The position numbers and the translations under genes were made by a program. Shown piece after piece: positions 54,606-63,942 of a stretch of DNA of 64,000 bases; position 1 is the first letter of the stretch; the number at the start of each line of letters is the position of its first letter. Source of the stretch: Rutpela maculata (taxonomy: Eukaryota > Arthropoda > Insecta > Coleoptera > Cerambycidae). Where the stretch lies: contig OW386292.2 in the NCBI GenBank assembly GCA_936432065.2, forward strand, positions 100,583,829 through 100,647,828, written 5' to 3'. Below the pieces are notes generated by a model. The model searched no databases and was not told where the DNA came from. It saw only the letters and a list, made by a program, of their open reading frames with translations.

Positions 54606-54854
54606 ATGACTGAGGAAGAACTTCGGAATTTTCCATTAAATTATCTGATCGACAAAGCTGGTCCCATGGAACTTCTTTGCGCATGGGTCAAGTTACCAAA
54701 TGAATATAAAGCAAATTTCAGGCTAAAGATTCAATTACCTTGTTTCGTACACCACAATCGTCCTGAATGGAATGGTCACGTGGATGGCCCACCAGAGCCA
54801 CAATCCAGATGTCAAGTATGTAAATGGGGTCTCCAAAGATGTGGATTATATTAA
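54606..54854 (+). CDS. Polinton-B small protein 4
   Basis: 82 residues starting MTEEELRNFPLNYLIDKAGP. The middle contains CFVHHNRPEWNGHVDGPPEP, and a CQVCKWGLQRCGLY end holds a CxxC. Not recognised. It converges on PolB, whose stop lies about 290 bases away; 54855-55143 between them contains two copies of a aataatgtatatgt.ttttattt segment. Confidence 0.45.
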   Translation: MTEEELRNFPLNYLIDKAGPMELLCAWVKLPNEYKANFRLKIQLPCFVHHNRPEWNGHVDGPPEPQSRCQVCKWGLQRCGLY

Positions 54855-55143
54855 ATAATTTTACCATATCTTTATATTATAAACCATGTGAGAGAAAAAT
54901 AAAAAACAATTAATAATGTATATGTGTTTTATTTACAAGTAAACAATAATGTATGTTTTTAATATAAATTACAAACCTAATATATTACAAATCTAATAAA
55001 TCGAAATAAAAACAATTAATAATGTATATGTATTTTATTTACAAGTAAACAATAATGTATGTTTTAATATAAATAACAAAGTTAACAAATTAAAAACCTA
55101 ACAAATTACGCGTCTAATAAAGCGAAATCAAAATTATCTAAAT

Positions 55144-58100
55144 CTAAATTTTCCCAATTTTCAAAATGTCTAAATTTTTGTCACTACTATCAGGAATTAG
55201 ATGATGTCTCCAAGCCAAAGTTTTTACATCACCAGGTATAACATACCTTTTGTCATCAGCAGACGATAGAGCTACTTTATTTTTAAGTTCAGTGTGAATG
55301 GTATGTAAAGTAGATTTAAATATAGACATTTTACGGAATATTAAACCGCCGTTTTCGACAACCTGGACAGTCTGAAAAATTTATTTGATGTTTAATAACA
55401 CTCTTAGAAACACCTTTCGCTTTTTTCATTACATCATCGGCTTTAACACAGTACGCTTTCGCACCAGTACCATAAAAGCTCTCTATTGGTCTTCCAGCAT
55501 ATTCGTCCTTCATTTTCCCTACCACAGACTTTGTTTTGGGCATGTTATGGATGTTAGTTGCATTAAAATTCGAAGTATCGAAAAAATGAATGTTTCTCTT
55601 GATGTCATCATAAACATCATCTGTATATATTTCTATAATTAGACTGTCGGTATCTGTATATAAAACGGTTGCGTCATCTTCATACATCGATTTGATGTAT
55701 CCATATAGAAATTCATAGATGATAGTCTTGGAAATATCCAAAATGGAAAAGCCTACATAGAGTGGTTTGTCATACACAACCTTTAATTTTTCCAACTGAA
55801 CAGCCACTAAATTTTCATCGAATACGGAGCAGGATTTAAAATGTGACAAGGCTATTAATGCTCTGGCACCTAATACACCTTTTTTATTTTCCCAGCACGA
55901 GCATAGTTTAATGTTTTGTATTTTATCAACGTTTTCCATGGTTTACCGAAAATTGAATTCACCATCAACTTGAACAGATCTTTCTCAAATTCATTTTTAG
56001 CAGAATTTCGGAGATTTGTGTTTAAATCAATATATGACTTCAACCAGGGTGATTGGGAAAATTCTATTATCCTATGCACCTTCTTTAATTTCATGCCGTA
56101 TTTCAAACATTGTTTCAAATTTTTGTAGTGAATGGTATATTTATGTTTATTTCGTAAATTCGGAATTAATTTGGCAGTTTTACTTTTGGGAGGAATCATT
56201 CTCTCAGGACAGAATGGTAAGTCGTTATGATCATCGTGCAAGTTTGATGGATATTCCAAGTCCACTTCTAGAACATAACCTTTTGGCGAATTTTCTCCAA
56301 TTAGGGAACAATCAAAATTTTCGATTTCTTCTTCCTCAAGCCACCTGAAATCACCTGTGGGCAGATATCTTTCCATTGCGGATCCATATAAATTTGTCGC
56401 GTCTAGGTACATGATATATGATGCTGGTTTAGTGGAATCATAGCTCGGTAAAAATGTATTATTTGCCACAGCCTTTCTTTTACTACATTGAGCCACGCCT
56501 CCTCGAATACCTTTTCTAAAGAAATGCACAGTGTCCACATCGGTTAAAAGTTCAAGTTTAATATCTGTGTGGCGTAACATCGCATCCCAGCCCAAAGAAG
56601 GTGCCGTCAAATAATGAGCTGGATCTAATTTGTACTGTTCTAAACACACTTTCCGAAAATTTTCAAACACATCGGTTAATAGTAAAATGTCTGATTTTAG
56701 ATATAAATCTGCGTACTCTCCCAACGTTTTACATTTGAAGGTATTCCATACTTTGTTGGCTCGCTCATAATCATCGACGGAAATGGCTTCATTTGTTAAT
56801 TCATTGTAAAACATATCTTTTGAAGGTAATTGTGTTTCTTCCAATTTTCCAAACGAGTCTACATAATTGTAAGGAAAAACACCTTTCTGCCTGATTAAAC
56901 TGAATTTCTCATCATCTTGAAAATATTTTCTAATCTCAGTACACTGATTCGATTCTAAATTCTGGCTCAATTTATCGAGAGATTTGGATAAAAATCGAAG
57001 AGTCCACAAATTTCAATCTTAGGTATGTATCTGGTTCTTGAGGATTTGGGGATTTTTCCACAAGTATTGATTTGGAGAATGATATATACTTTTCTTTGGT
57101 TTGTGCAATCACTGAAATACGCTCCTTCTTGCATGCCAATTTCTTAATAAATAAATGACTATCATAGTTCGTTAGATTGTGGAAGAAAATTGGTATGAAT
57201 TTTGACACTTTATAGTTCAAATTACAGACAGAATGAGCCGCAGCTCTGAATTTGCCACTTACATGGCAGTGGTCGCGAACTCTAGTTTCACAAGTCTTGA
57301 ATGGTTTCTTGCAAATGTGGCAGCACATGGCGTTTTCAAATTCAGCTTTCTCTTGGTCCGTCAGAGGTAACATGTCTTTAACATGCCTCAAGTGGGTAAG
57401 TCTAGAGCTGTTTTATTCAACTTCTCAGCGAATACTTCAGCAGCATCAAGTCCTCGATATGTCACAAATTTTGAGTATTTATCATCGAAATTACATTTCA
57501 CATAAAAAGCGAAAGAATAAGGCTGGTGTTCAGATACTTTAACTGTGAATGATTTATCTTTACAAGGTTCATTATGGTCTATGGGTTTCAGTAAACTCTC
57601 GAAATCGGCATAAATTACGAATGGAACTGGTAATTGTTTCTCAAAGTTTATGAATTTAAGAATATTTTCAGGCACTGATTCACCATATTTATTTCTTTTT
57701 AACTCTGTAGATGGCAATTTCGTATATGTATGGTTACAGTCATTTTTCTCATGCATTCTTAGCTGTTCTATTTTCCGGAACGACTGTAGACATCCATCAC
57801 AAATATGTAATCGACCATTACAGTTTGATTTTTGTTTTGAAACTAGTCTTGACAAATCTTGTATAAGGCAATAATGATTGTTACCTGTATCATCTGACAA
57901 AAGCAATAAATTAACGTGTGTGGCTTGCCGACATGATGTAAAATGTAATGGTCCAACCACTTCAGTAATAGTTTTCCCATCCTTGAATTCTGATTCAAGA
58001 TCAAACACATTAACGGAGATATTGTTCATTTTTTCGAACTTGGCTATATCTTTTAGTTTCACAGGAAATTCTAAGCCCCTAAAATTCAGTAAAGTATCGT

Positions 58101-58824
58101 AATGTGGATATGAACTTATTTTCGTTGGATCACCTTCTGCTGGAAATATGGCTGCATTAATCGACCAAGCGAAACAAGCACCATCCTTGTTTTGTATATT
58201 TAAGACGGCTCTCTTTGCTTCTATAAATTTTGGCAACTTAATATATGATGAAGCCGACATTGGTGTAAACTTATTTATGTTTACATCAAGAAACATTATA
58301 CGCGTCAGTGTCCATCCAGAATCCTTTTCTTGGAATTCTAATGCTTGTACAGTCATTTCCTCCCTAAATTCTTCAAAGATCTGATGCAGGTCCGTTGACA
58401 TAGTGATTATTTTGTTCTTTGTGTTGAACCTCTTAATATCAGACAATTCTTTTTCTGGTATTTCGTAAAGTCCAAATAATTCAAAATTAATCTTGAGGGT
58501 CCGGTATTTCTGCAAGTATTCACCAATTTTATCCAAAACTTTCTGTTTAACTTCTTTCAGAAAATCAGAATAATCGATATGACTTCTATGACTGCTAAAA
58601 CGGTAACTAGCAATCCTGCTTTTAAATGCACAATGAAGTTTGTCAACGCCATCCTCCAAATTACATACAATAGGTCGATTAATTTTTTTTCTATCGATCA
58701 TAAACAAATCGTTCAGGACAGGACATCTATTATTATTAATATGGCGTTGTAAGTTAAAAGGCGATGAAAAGTTACTTCCACAATATTCACAAGTTTGCTC
58801 TTGCATGAGAAAACTTTCTTGCAT
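55144..58824 (-). pseudogene. Polinton-B DNA polymerase B with HNH domain (several frameshifts)
   Basis: Protein-primed family-B DNA polymerase of ~1200 residues, readable over five frames that change near 57390, 57000, 55900 and 55350. Order: a C2HC finger (58794-58728), a long N-terminal region with CFAWSINAAIFP, a second finger (CDGCLQSFRKIEQLRMHEKNDC), and Exo I YADFES (57597-57616). An endonuclease-VII-like HNH block follows (CHICKKPF...RDHCHVSGKFR), then Exo II (FHNLTNYDSH) and Exo III (YADLYLKSDILLLTD). The polymerase motifs come last: A DATNLYGSAM, NSIFG (near 55960) and C YTDTDS (55640-55660), with a C-terminal tail at 55144-55329. All catalytic residues are present; only frameshifts disable it. 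It would copy the element's linear genome from a protein primer. Confidence 0.9.
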
Positions 58825-58839
58825 TGTTCACACTTCATT

Positions 58840-59150
58840 ATTGTATAAGAAACTCTACGATACTGAAGAATGTGTTTAATCCCAGCATTATATATCGTAA
58901 AATCAATCGTAGGGGAGGGGAGATCGTTGCCATGGCAACAACTGCTTACCATATGGCATCCTAGATCACAACTGGCAAACAGATGTTACGCATCTGGCAT
59001 AAACCGTTATTTGATGAATCATAATGAGCATCTGGTGACACAATCTAAAAATAGATCGATGACGTCATACAACAGATGGTATGCAGGTGTTTGATGACTC
59101 AGTAAATATCTACAGACATGTCTGGACTTGTTTAAACTTGTTTGTAAAAT
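58840..59150 (-). promoter_or_regulatory. Polinton-B PolB upstream region with perfect X-box
   Basis: GTTGCCATGGCAAC (58926-58939) is the perfect palindromic RFX-factor X-box. Beyond it are catctggcataaaccgttat, the 26-bp block 59038-59063 shared with 52611-52636, and tctggacttgtttaaacttg (59119-59138), related to palindromes at 52797 and 53743. PolB reads leftward from about 58824, so this region is its likely promoter. Confidence 0.55.
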
Positions 59151-59181
59151 AAAACACATGGATGTTTAATTTGTTTTATTT

Positions 59182-59628
59182 TTATGACATTACAAAATTT
59201 TCATAAAGATAAAATACATTTGATAGAGAACACATACATTTAGATTTTAAATGGTAGAAACATCGAGGTTCTGAAAAATTGAGTGGTGGATGTTCTTCTA
59301 ACTCGTATACTGGTGCGTTTGAATACTTTTCTATGTACGCAGCTTTTTCTTTTCCTTTCACATAAATTTCTTCATCACATTCGGTTAACTCTCTGATAAT
59401 TTTCCCAAAATTGAAGTATGGAGTGTTTCCTTCATTCCAATGTATACCATGGTAATTATTTGTTAACCAGTTAACTTGCTTTTCTAAATCAGGTGGCAGG
59501 CATTTTATAGAATATGGTGGCTTGAAAATATAGTGAGCTGTTTTATAACCATCATATGCGGCTAGTTCCTTAACAATAAACTTATTTTTTTCTGCTTTGA
59601 ACCCTTGTACATCAAAAATTAATGGCAT
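59182..59628 (-). CDS. Polinton-B exonuclease-like conserved protein
   Basis: 148 residues, intact. It begins MPLIFDVQGFKAEKNKFIVKELAAYD, then HYIFKPPYS, CLPPDLEKQVNWLTNNYHGIHW and CFYHLKSKCMCSLSNVFYLY. This is a recurrent unnamed family near polymerases in mobile elements. Its start, strand and D-x-E/Q position recall DEDD-type RNase-H-fold exonucleases. Here the usual DxE reads DVQ, so catalysis is doubtful. Lies between PolB and the capsid gene, same strand. Confidence 0.5.
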   Translation of the reverse strand: MPLIFDVQGFKAEKNKFIVKELAAYDGYKTAHYIFKPPYSIKCLPPDLEKQVNWLTNNYHGIHWNEGNTPYFNFGKIIRELTECDEEIYVKGKEKAAYIEKYSNAPVYELEEHPPLNFSEPRCFYHLKSKCMCSLSNVFYLYENFVMS

Positions 59629-59665
59629 ATTTTTATATTTGCCAACTTTCTTGTCACAAGAACTT

Positions 59666-59743
59666 TTAAACTACCACTGCTTTCTTTAAATCTCTAATTT
59701 TTTTCTGATGCTCTCTCAACGCGTTTCTGTACTTAGAGTTCAT
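59666..59743 (-). CDS. Possible 25-residue basic peptide
   Basis: ATG at 59743: MNSKYRNALREHQKKIRDLKK and five more residues to TAA. It is helical and basic and resembles short leader peptides in related elements. It may equally be a relic of a longer gene. Confidence 0.25.
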   Translation of the reverse strand: MNSKYRNALREHQKKIRDLKKAVVV

Positions 59744-59786
59744 TGTAAACTAACTCGGCTGCCTACATCAACGCTCCTTAAGTAGG

Positions 59787-60990
59787 CTAGACCTGTCTGA
59801 CAATTTTTGTTAGTGGATTATACCGGAATAGACGATCATGCAAAATTAAACAGTATGCTGTGGTATCACTGGGAATATTTTCGCTTGTTTCAAATTCAAT
59901 GCGCATAACGACTGATCCCGATTGAATAGTTTCTTTTTGACGAGAACAGTCGATGTGGGTTATGGGCGAAATAGATTTGAATTCTTCAGGTGTGAATATA
60001 GGCTCATTTCCGGTTTCATAGTATGAATCTTGAAAATCCGAGAACATTTCATATAATGTCGCACATTTATCATCTTTAAAGTTTAAGTATAAATCATTGT
60101 AAGGATATCTTTCAGAATTTAAAAATACTCTTATATTTGTAAGATTACAGTTATCAAACGTACTCATATTAGAAGTGACTTTATTCTTTTTATTGGTTTG
60201 GAAGGCCACTACAACATACCGAGGTGTTTCTAACTTCGTGGTAGTTTTCACAGATCAAGTATGTCTTGTAGTCTGAGAAAGTGGGATATTCTACAAGTTC
60301 CCAACTTCGAAATGAAAGTAATAATTCGCCATTTTTGTCTAAAATATTAGTTAAAGCCAGCTGCTGTGGTATTCCCACGGAAACATGTGGTACTCTCCAA
60401 TAAATCTTATCAATATTAATTTGAGGTTTCTCTGTATCATCGACACTAGTTACTGCATCTAGATCATTACTACTTCGAATTATGACCAGTTCTTGTTTCA
60501 TATTTAATATAATTTGTTTGTAATGTTCGAAAAACCCCATTAATATTTTAAGTGGAATGCAAACATTAAATTTATTACTATTCGGTAATGTGGTAGCTTT
60601 AGGAAACCAACCAGCATTTTGAAGTTTAATGCTTTCACCTGAATTAAAAGACAAAAAGCCCTTAAGAGTAGATGTTAGTCCCACATTCCGATTTGAATCA
60701 ATGACAACGCCATTTAACTCGTATCGAATTTCTCTAAAGAGATAACTGAAGGCGTTATTTATCAATTTTAACTTGGTAGCTGGTGATCCATCGTCCTTTG
60801 TCAGACTTCCTTCTAAGTATAGATGACTTTTACATGGTAAAGTATAAGCATCCAATTCTTGGATTGGAATTTTAATTTCATCATTGTAATCAAATTTTCC
60901 TGCTAGGAAAGGTTGATAGTTGTGGTACTCATAGTTAGAAACGGACTTATCTATGAGAGGTTGTTGCGTAACATTATATAAGTAATTCAA
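59787..60990 (-). pseudogene. Polinton-B major capsid protein (one frameshift)
   Basis: Double-jelly-roll major capsid protein. Reading starts near 60990 with PLIDKSVSNYEYHNYQPF, then TLPCKSHLYLEG, FREIRYELNG, NVCIPLKILMGFFEH and SFRSWELVEYP. A single frameshift near 60245 leads to LETPRYVVVAFQ and THIDCSRQKE. Apart from the frameshift it looks complete, with ~400 residues expected. The open frame begins with TTG rather than ATG and overlaps the small upstream gene by 17 bases, so the start codon may be mutated. It builds the icosahedral shell and is the closest relative of 6944-7893. Confidence 0.9.
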
Positions 60991-61141
60991 AACTGAGAGA
61001 TTTTAAGAAAAGTTTATTCTCAGGTGTTACTAGACTAACGTTCTTCCTATTACTGGCTAAATGTTTGTTTTTAGATCGCCTTTTAAAAGTGTGCTTAGCC
61101 ACTACACTTGGAATGTGATATTTATTATAGCGGACCACCAT
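60974..61141 (-). CDS. Polinton-B small basic protein
   Basis: 55 residues from ATG at 61141: MVVRYNKYHIPSVVAKHTFKR, strongly basic, ending TPENKLFLKSLSFELLI. A short protein between minor and major capsid genes with a PENKLFLKSL-type end is common in Polintons. Perhaps a core or cement protein, by analogy only. Confidence 0.5.
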   Translation of the reverse strand: MVVRYNKYHIPSVVAKHTFKRRSKNKHLASNRKNVSLVTPENKLFLKSLSFELLI

Positions 61142-61144
61142 CTT

Positions 61145-61825
61145 TTAGGATAACTTTTTTAAATGCAGTCTAACCGTGATGGTTTCTTTACGGAAATTGA
61201 CAAGATTGACGTCTTGATCGAGTATTTTAATAGTAATTGAGTTGATTGTCCTAACGCTTACAGGGAAGTATAGAATGTTTAGAGGCGATTCCACTATTTT
61301 ATAGCCTGAAGCAACGGTTGGGAAAAACTGGTGTATTATGTGAACAGGTAATCCATTAGAATAAGAACCAGTGACAATATTACAATCAATACACAGAGCA
61401 TTCACCTTAATGATTTGTACTGGAAAGTCAGATTCGTTTAGTTCATTAGCTTTAAGAATCCTTTTCTCAAATCCCAAGAGACGTCCTATAGAGTCTTCAG
61501 ATGTAAAATCGATGTCAACATTTGTCTTTATTTTAACCGTCGAAGTAATACGATTTGGAACAATATTAATATAAGCAGGCTTGTGAATTATTTTTTGTAG
61601 ATAATTATTAATATCGCTAATTTCATAGGCTCCAACAGGAATGGTCGTGGTAATAGTTCCTTGAGTGAATTTGTTGTTTGTTTCATCAATGTTTGGTATG
61701 ACATTAAAAGTCTCAAAGTTTGTTAAACCGACAACGTAATCGGAATTATCATCCAAATATATAGGTGGATTAAAATCAGCTGTTAAGATGGACGAATTTC
61801 CCGAGAGTGAAAAAGTTAGGGACAT
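61145..61825 (-). CDS. Polinton-B minor capsid (penton-like) protein
   Basis: 226 residues from the internal ATG (MSLTFSLSGNSSILTADFNPPI), which I prefer over the one at 61849 because relatives start here. It is intact, beta-rich throughout (YVVGLTNFETFNVIPN, IPVGAYEISDINNYL, IGRLLGFEKR), and has no catalytic motif. This is the single-jelly-roll minor capsid of Polintons, forming vertex pentons. It starts 4 bases beyond the small basic gene, in a tight capsid cluster. Confidence 0.8.
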   Translation of the reverse strand: MSLTFSLSGNSSILTADFNPPIYLDDNSDYVVGLTNFETFNVIPNIDETNNKFTQGTITTTIPVGAYEISDINNYLQKIIHKPAYINIVPNRITSTVKIKTNVDIDFTSEDSIGRLLGFEKRILKANELNESDFPVQIIKVNALCIDCNIVTGSYSNGLPVHIIHQFFPTVASGYKIVESPLNILYFPVSVRTINSITIKILDQDVNLVNFRKETITVRLHLKKLS

Positions 61826-61867
61826 GTTGCACAATTCAATAGTATACACATAATAAAGACATTTCCT

Positions 61868-62254
61868 TTATTTACATTCATTATATAAAAATTTCAGACA
61901 TAGTTGTCCACAATTAATTGAATTATATTTCTGAATTTGATCATAATTTTAATTAACCTTATTCAAGCTACTATCGCTATAGAAATAACTTATTAATTTT
62001 TTCGGTGGTCTTAAGTTTCCATAACTATCGAAATAAATTATTGAGTTCTTTTTCTTCACATACGCTGTCCAGTGAGTGCCAGGTCCAGATGAATCATCTA
62101 AATTAATTATACCACATTCATTTTTTCTTATCTTCATTGGCAACGCATCTTTCATAAATACACCACGAAAGTTTGGAATATGTAAATCTTTAGCGTATTT
62201 CGTTAATTCTATATTGGGTAATGCTCTGCGAGGTAGCTTTATTGGAAGTTTTTT
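61868..62254 (-). pseudogene. Polinton-B adenain-type cysteine protease (one stop)
   Basis: Ulp1/adenain-family maturation protease. The frame is open from about 62254 (overlapping the end of the PLA2 gene) through TKYAKDLHIPNFRGVF, and GTHWTAYVKKKNSIIYFDSYG carries the catalytic His and acidic residue. An in-frame TAA at 61949-61951 follows NKVN. The same frame then continues through YDQIQKYNSINCGQLCLKFL, with the oxyanion Gln and catalytic Cys, to a stop at 61868. One nonsense change thus removes the nucleophile. It would cleave capsid precursors. Confidence 0.8.
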
Positions 62255-63135
62255 TTAAAAGGTGCTAGGTATAATCCCATGCCTTTCTTGTAAGGTCGTA
62301 AGTACAATCCTTTTCCTATTGCAGCCTGCTCCATAGCTATGTTGTGTCTTTTATCTTCCTCGAGTTTTTCTTTTGCGGCCTTTGCATCATTAACGGCCTT
62401 TGCATCATTAACGGCTTTTGCAATTCCTGCAGCACCACCTCCTATACTTCCTAAAGCACCTAATGCTGCAAATATAGGTAAAAGGAAAGGTAGAAAACCA
62501 CCTGTTTTTGGCATAGGAATAATCCGTTTCTTTGGTAAAGACAGTTTTGTTGTTCCTATTGATGATAAAGCTTGTTTGGCGACTTTAATAAGATTATTAG
62601 AATTACTGCTTTGAATGCCACGTCGCGCTCGTTGTACTGCATTATTAAAACTTAACGTATTCTTACGCACTCCCCTACCATGTTTTCGATTGGGGCGTTT
62701 CTTTCTGCGTAAGCCCATTCCAAGTTTAGTTTTTGCTTTCATAGTGCCAGCCACACTTAATGCGGTAATTTTTTCACCAACTGAAGAATCACTTGCTTTA
62801 AATCGCTGATAAGCTTTTTCTGCCAACACTTTATCTGCTTGATGTCTGCTCGTTAAATCCTTAGAACGTGAATATGCGATATCATGCTCCTTACATGCCT
62901 CGTCTAGTAGGTTGACACCAGTATCACCGCTTGCAAGTCGTTTAGATAGTTTTGTTCCTGGGCCACAATAGTTGTAGCCTGGTATATGTAATTCGAAAGG
63001 TAGGTTATTAATAAGACTATTAACAAAGCCTGACCCTGTCTTTGCTCGTCTTCGTTTATGATTAACTGTTGGTGTGTTGTGTACAAGCATTATATAACCT
63101 CTCGAAGGTTCTATATGTAACTGGTTTTTCGGCAA
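62239..63135 (-). CDS. Polinton-B phospholipase A2 / pX-like virion protein
   Basis: 298 residues; the more likely start is the internal ATG at about 63090 (MLVHNTPTV). Residues ~50-120 form a parvovirus-VP1-type PLA2 domain: calcium loop YNYCGPGTKL and catalytic EACKEHDIAYS. A Lys/Arg-rich nucleic-acid-binding stretch follows (GLRRKKRPNRKHGRG). Then comes a hydrophobic GGFLPFLLPIFAALGALGSI segment, as in adenovirus pX, and a helix ending in a repeated GLYLxPxKK. A six-residue block (KAVNDA) is duplicated at 62385-62420. It is probably a virion-entry protein that breaches membranes and organises DNA; known PLA2 and pX roles are from those viral families, the combination is inferred. Intact. 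Confidence 0.8.
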   Translation of the reverse strand: MPKNQLHIEPSRGYIMLVHNTPTVNHKRRRAKTGSGFVNSLINNLPFELHIPGYNYCGPGTKLSKRLASGDTGVNLLDEACKEHDIAYSRSKDLTSRHQADKVLAEKAYQRFKASDSSVGEKITALSVAGTMKAKTKLGMGLRRKKRPNRKHGRGVRKNTLSFNNAVQRARRGIQSSNSNNLIKVAKQALSSIGTTKLSLPKKRIIPMPKTGGFLPFLLPIFAALGALGSIGGGAAGIAKAVNDAKAVNDAKAAKEKLEEDKRHNIAMEQAAIGKGLYLRPYKKGMGLYLAPFKKNFQ

Positions 63136-63201
63136 AGTGCCATCTTATAAATAGTGCAGATGAATGATTGGTGGTGCAGTTCCTTATATACAGTTTTACG
63201 A
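63136..63201. promoter_or_regulatory. Divergent promoter between PLA2/pX gene and ATPase
   Basis: 66 bases separate the two divergent starts. cttataaatag (63149-63159) may be a leftward TATA box and cttatatacag (63184-63194) a rightward one. Confidence 0.4.
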
Positions 63202-63879
63202 TGAAGATTGAAAAGCAAAGTGTTACGTTACCAATCATTAACCAGGACGTGTCTTCATTGGAAAACAGTTATCAAAAACACGGTAAACTATTTGGAGGCT
63301 TATCCAAGCGAGGGGAGTAGTGGCAGTGGAAAAACAAATTTATTGGTTACATTACTTTCACATCCCAATGGACTCCGATTTGAGAATGTTTACCTTTATT
63401 CAAAGTCCTTGTACTAACCAAAATATGAATATTTGAGAAAATTATTGAAACCCATGAAAGAAATAGGTTATTTTGAGTTTAATGATGGGGAAGATGTTTT
63501 ATCAGCTCAAGAGATCAAACCCAATTCGATTATTATTTTCGATGATGTAGCTTCTTGTAATCAAAATATTATGCGAGATTACTTTTGTTTTGGACGCCAT
63601 AAGAATACTGATTGTCTTTATCTATGTCAGACATATTCATCCATTGAGAAAAGGTTAATTCGAGACAATGCTAATTTAATAGTTATGTTTCATCAGGATA
63701 ATACAAACCTCAAGCATATTTATGATGATCACGTAAGTGTCGATATGTCATTTCAAAAATTCAAAGATCTTTGTTCTTTAAGCTGGCGAGAACCATATGG
63801 ATTTGTAGTGATAGATAAGGACTGTGCAATAAATAATGGGAGATATAGAAAAGGATTTGATAACTACATTACACCATAA
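63202..63879 (+). pseudogene. Polinton-B packaging ATPase (frameshift and one stop)
   Basis: ATG 63202 opens MKIEKQSVTLPIINQD. A frame change near 63300 leads into GSSGSGKTNLLVTLLSHPNG (Walker A) and RFENVYLYSKSLY, then an in-frame TAA (63415-63417). That codon is CAA (Gln) in Polinton-A, so one C-to-T change explains the stop. The rest (PNSIIIFDDVASCNQN, Walker B-like; GRHKNTDCLYLCQTYSS; NNGRYRKGFDN) is intact to 63879. A32/FtsK-like motor that loads genomes into capsids. Confidence 0.85.
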
Positions 63880-63942
63880 GATATATAATACATAAATGCG
63901 TTGAGTGAGACACAATGTTTGTCAATATTTCACAGTGCAAAG

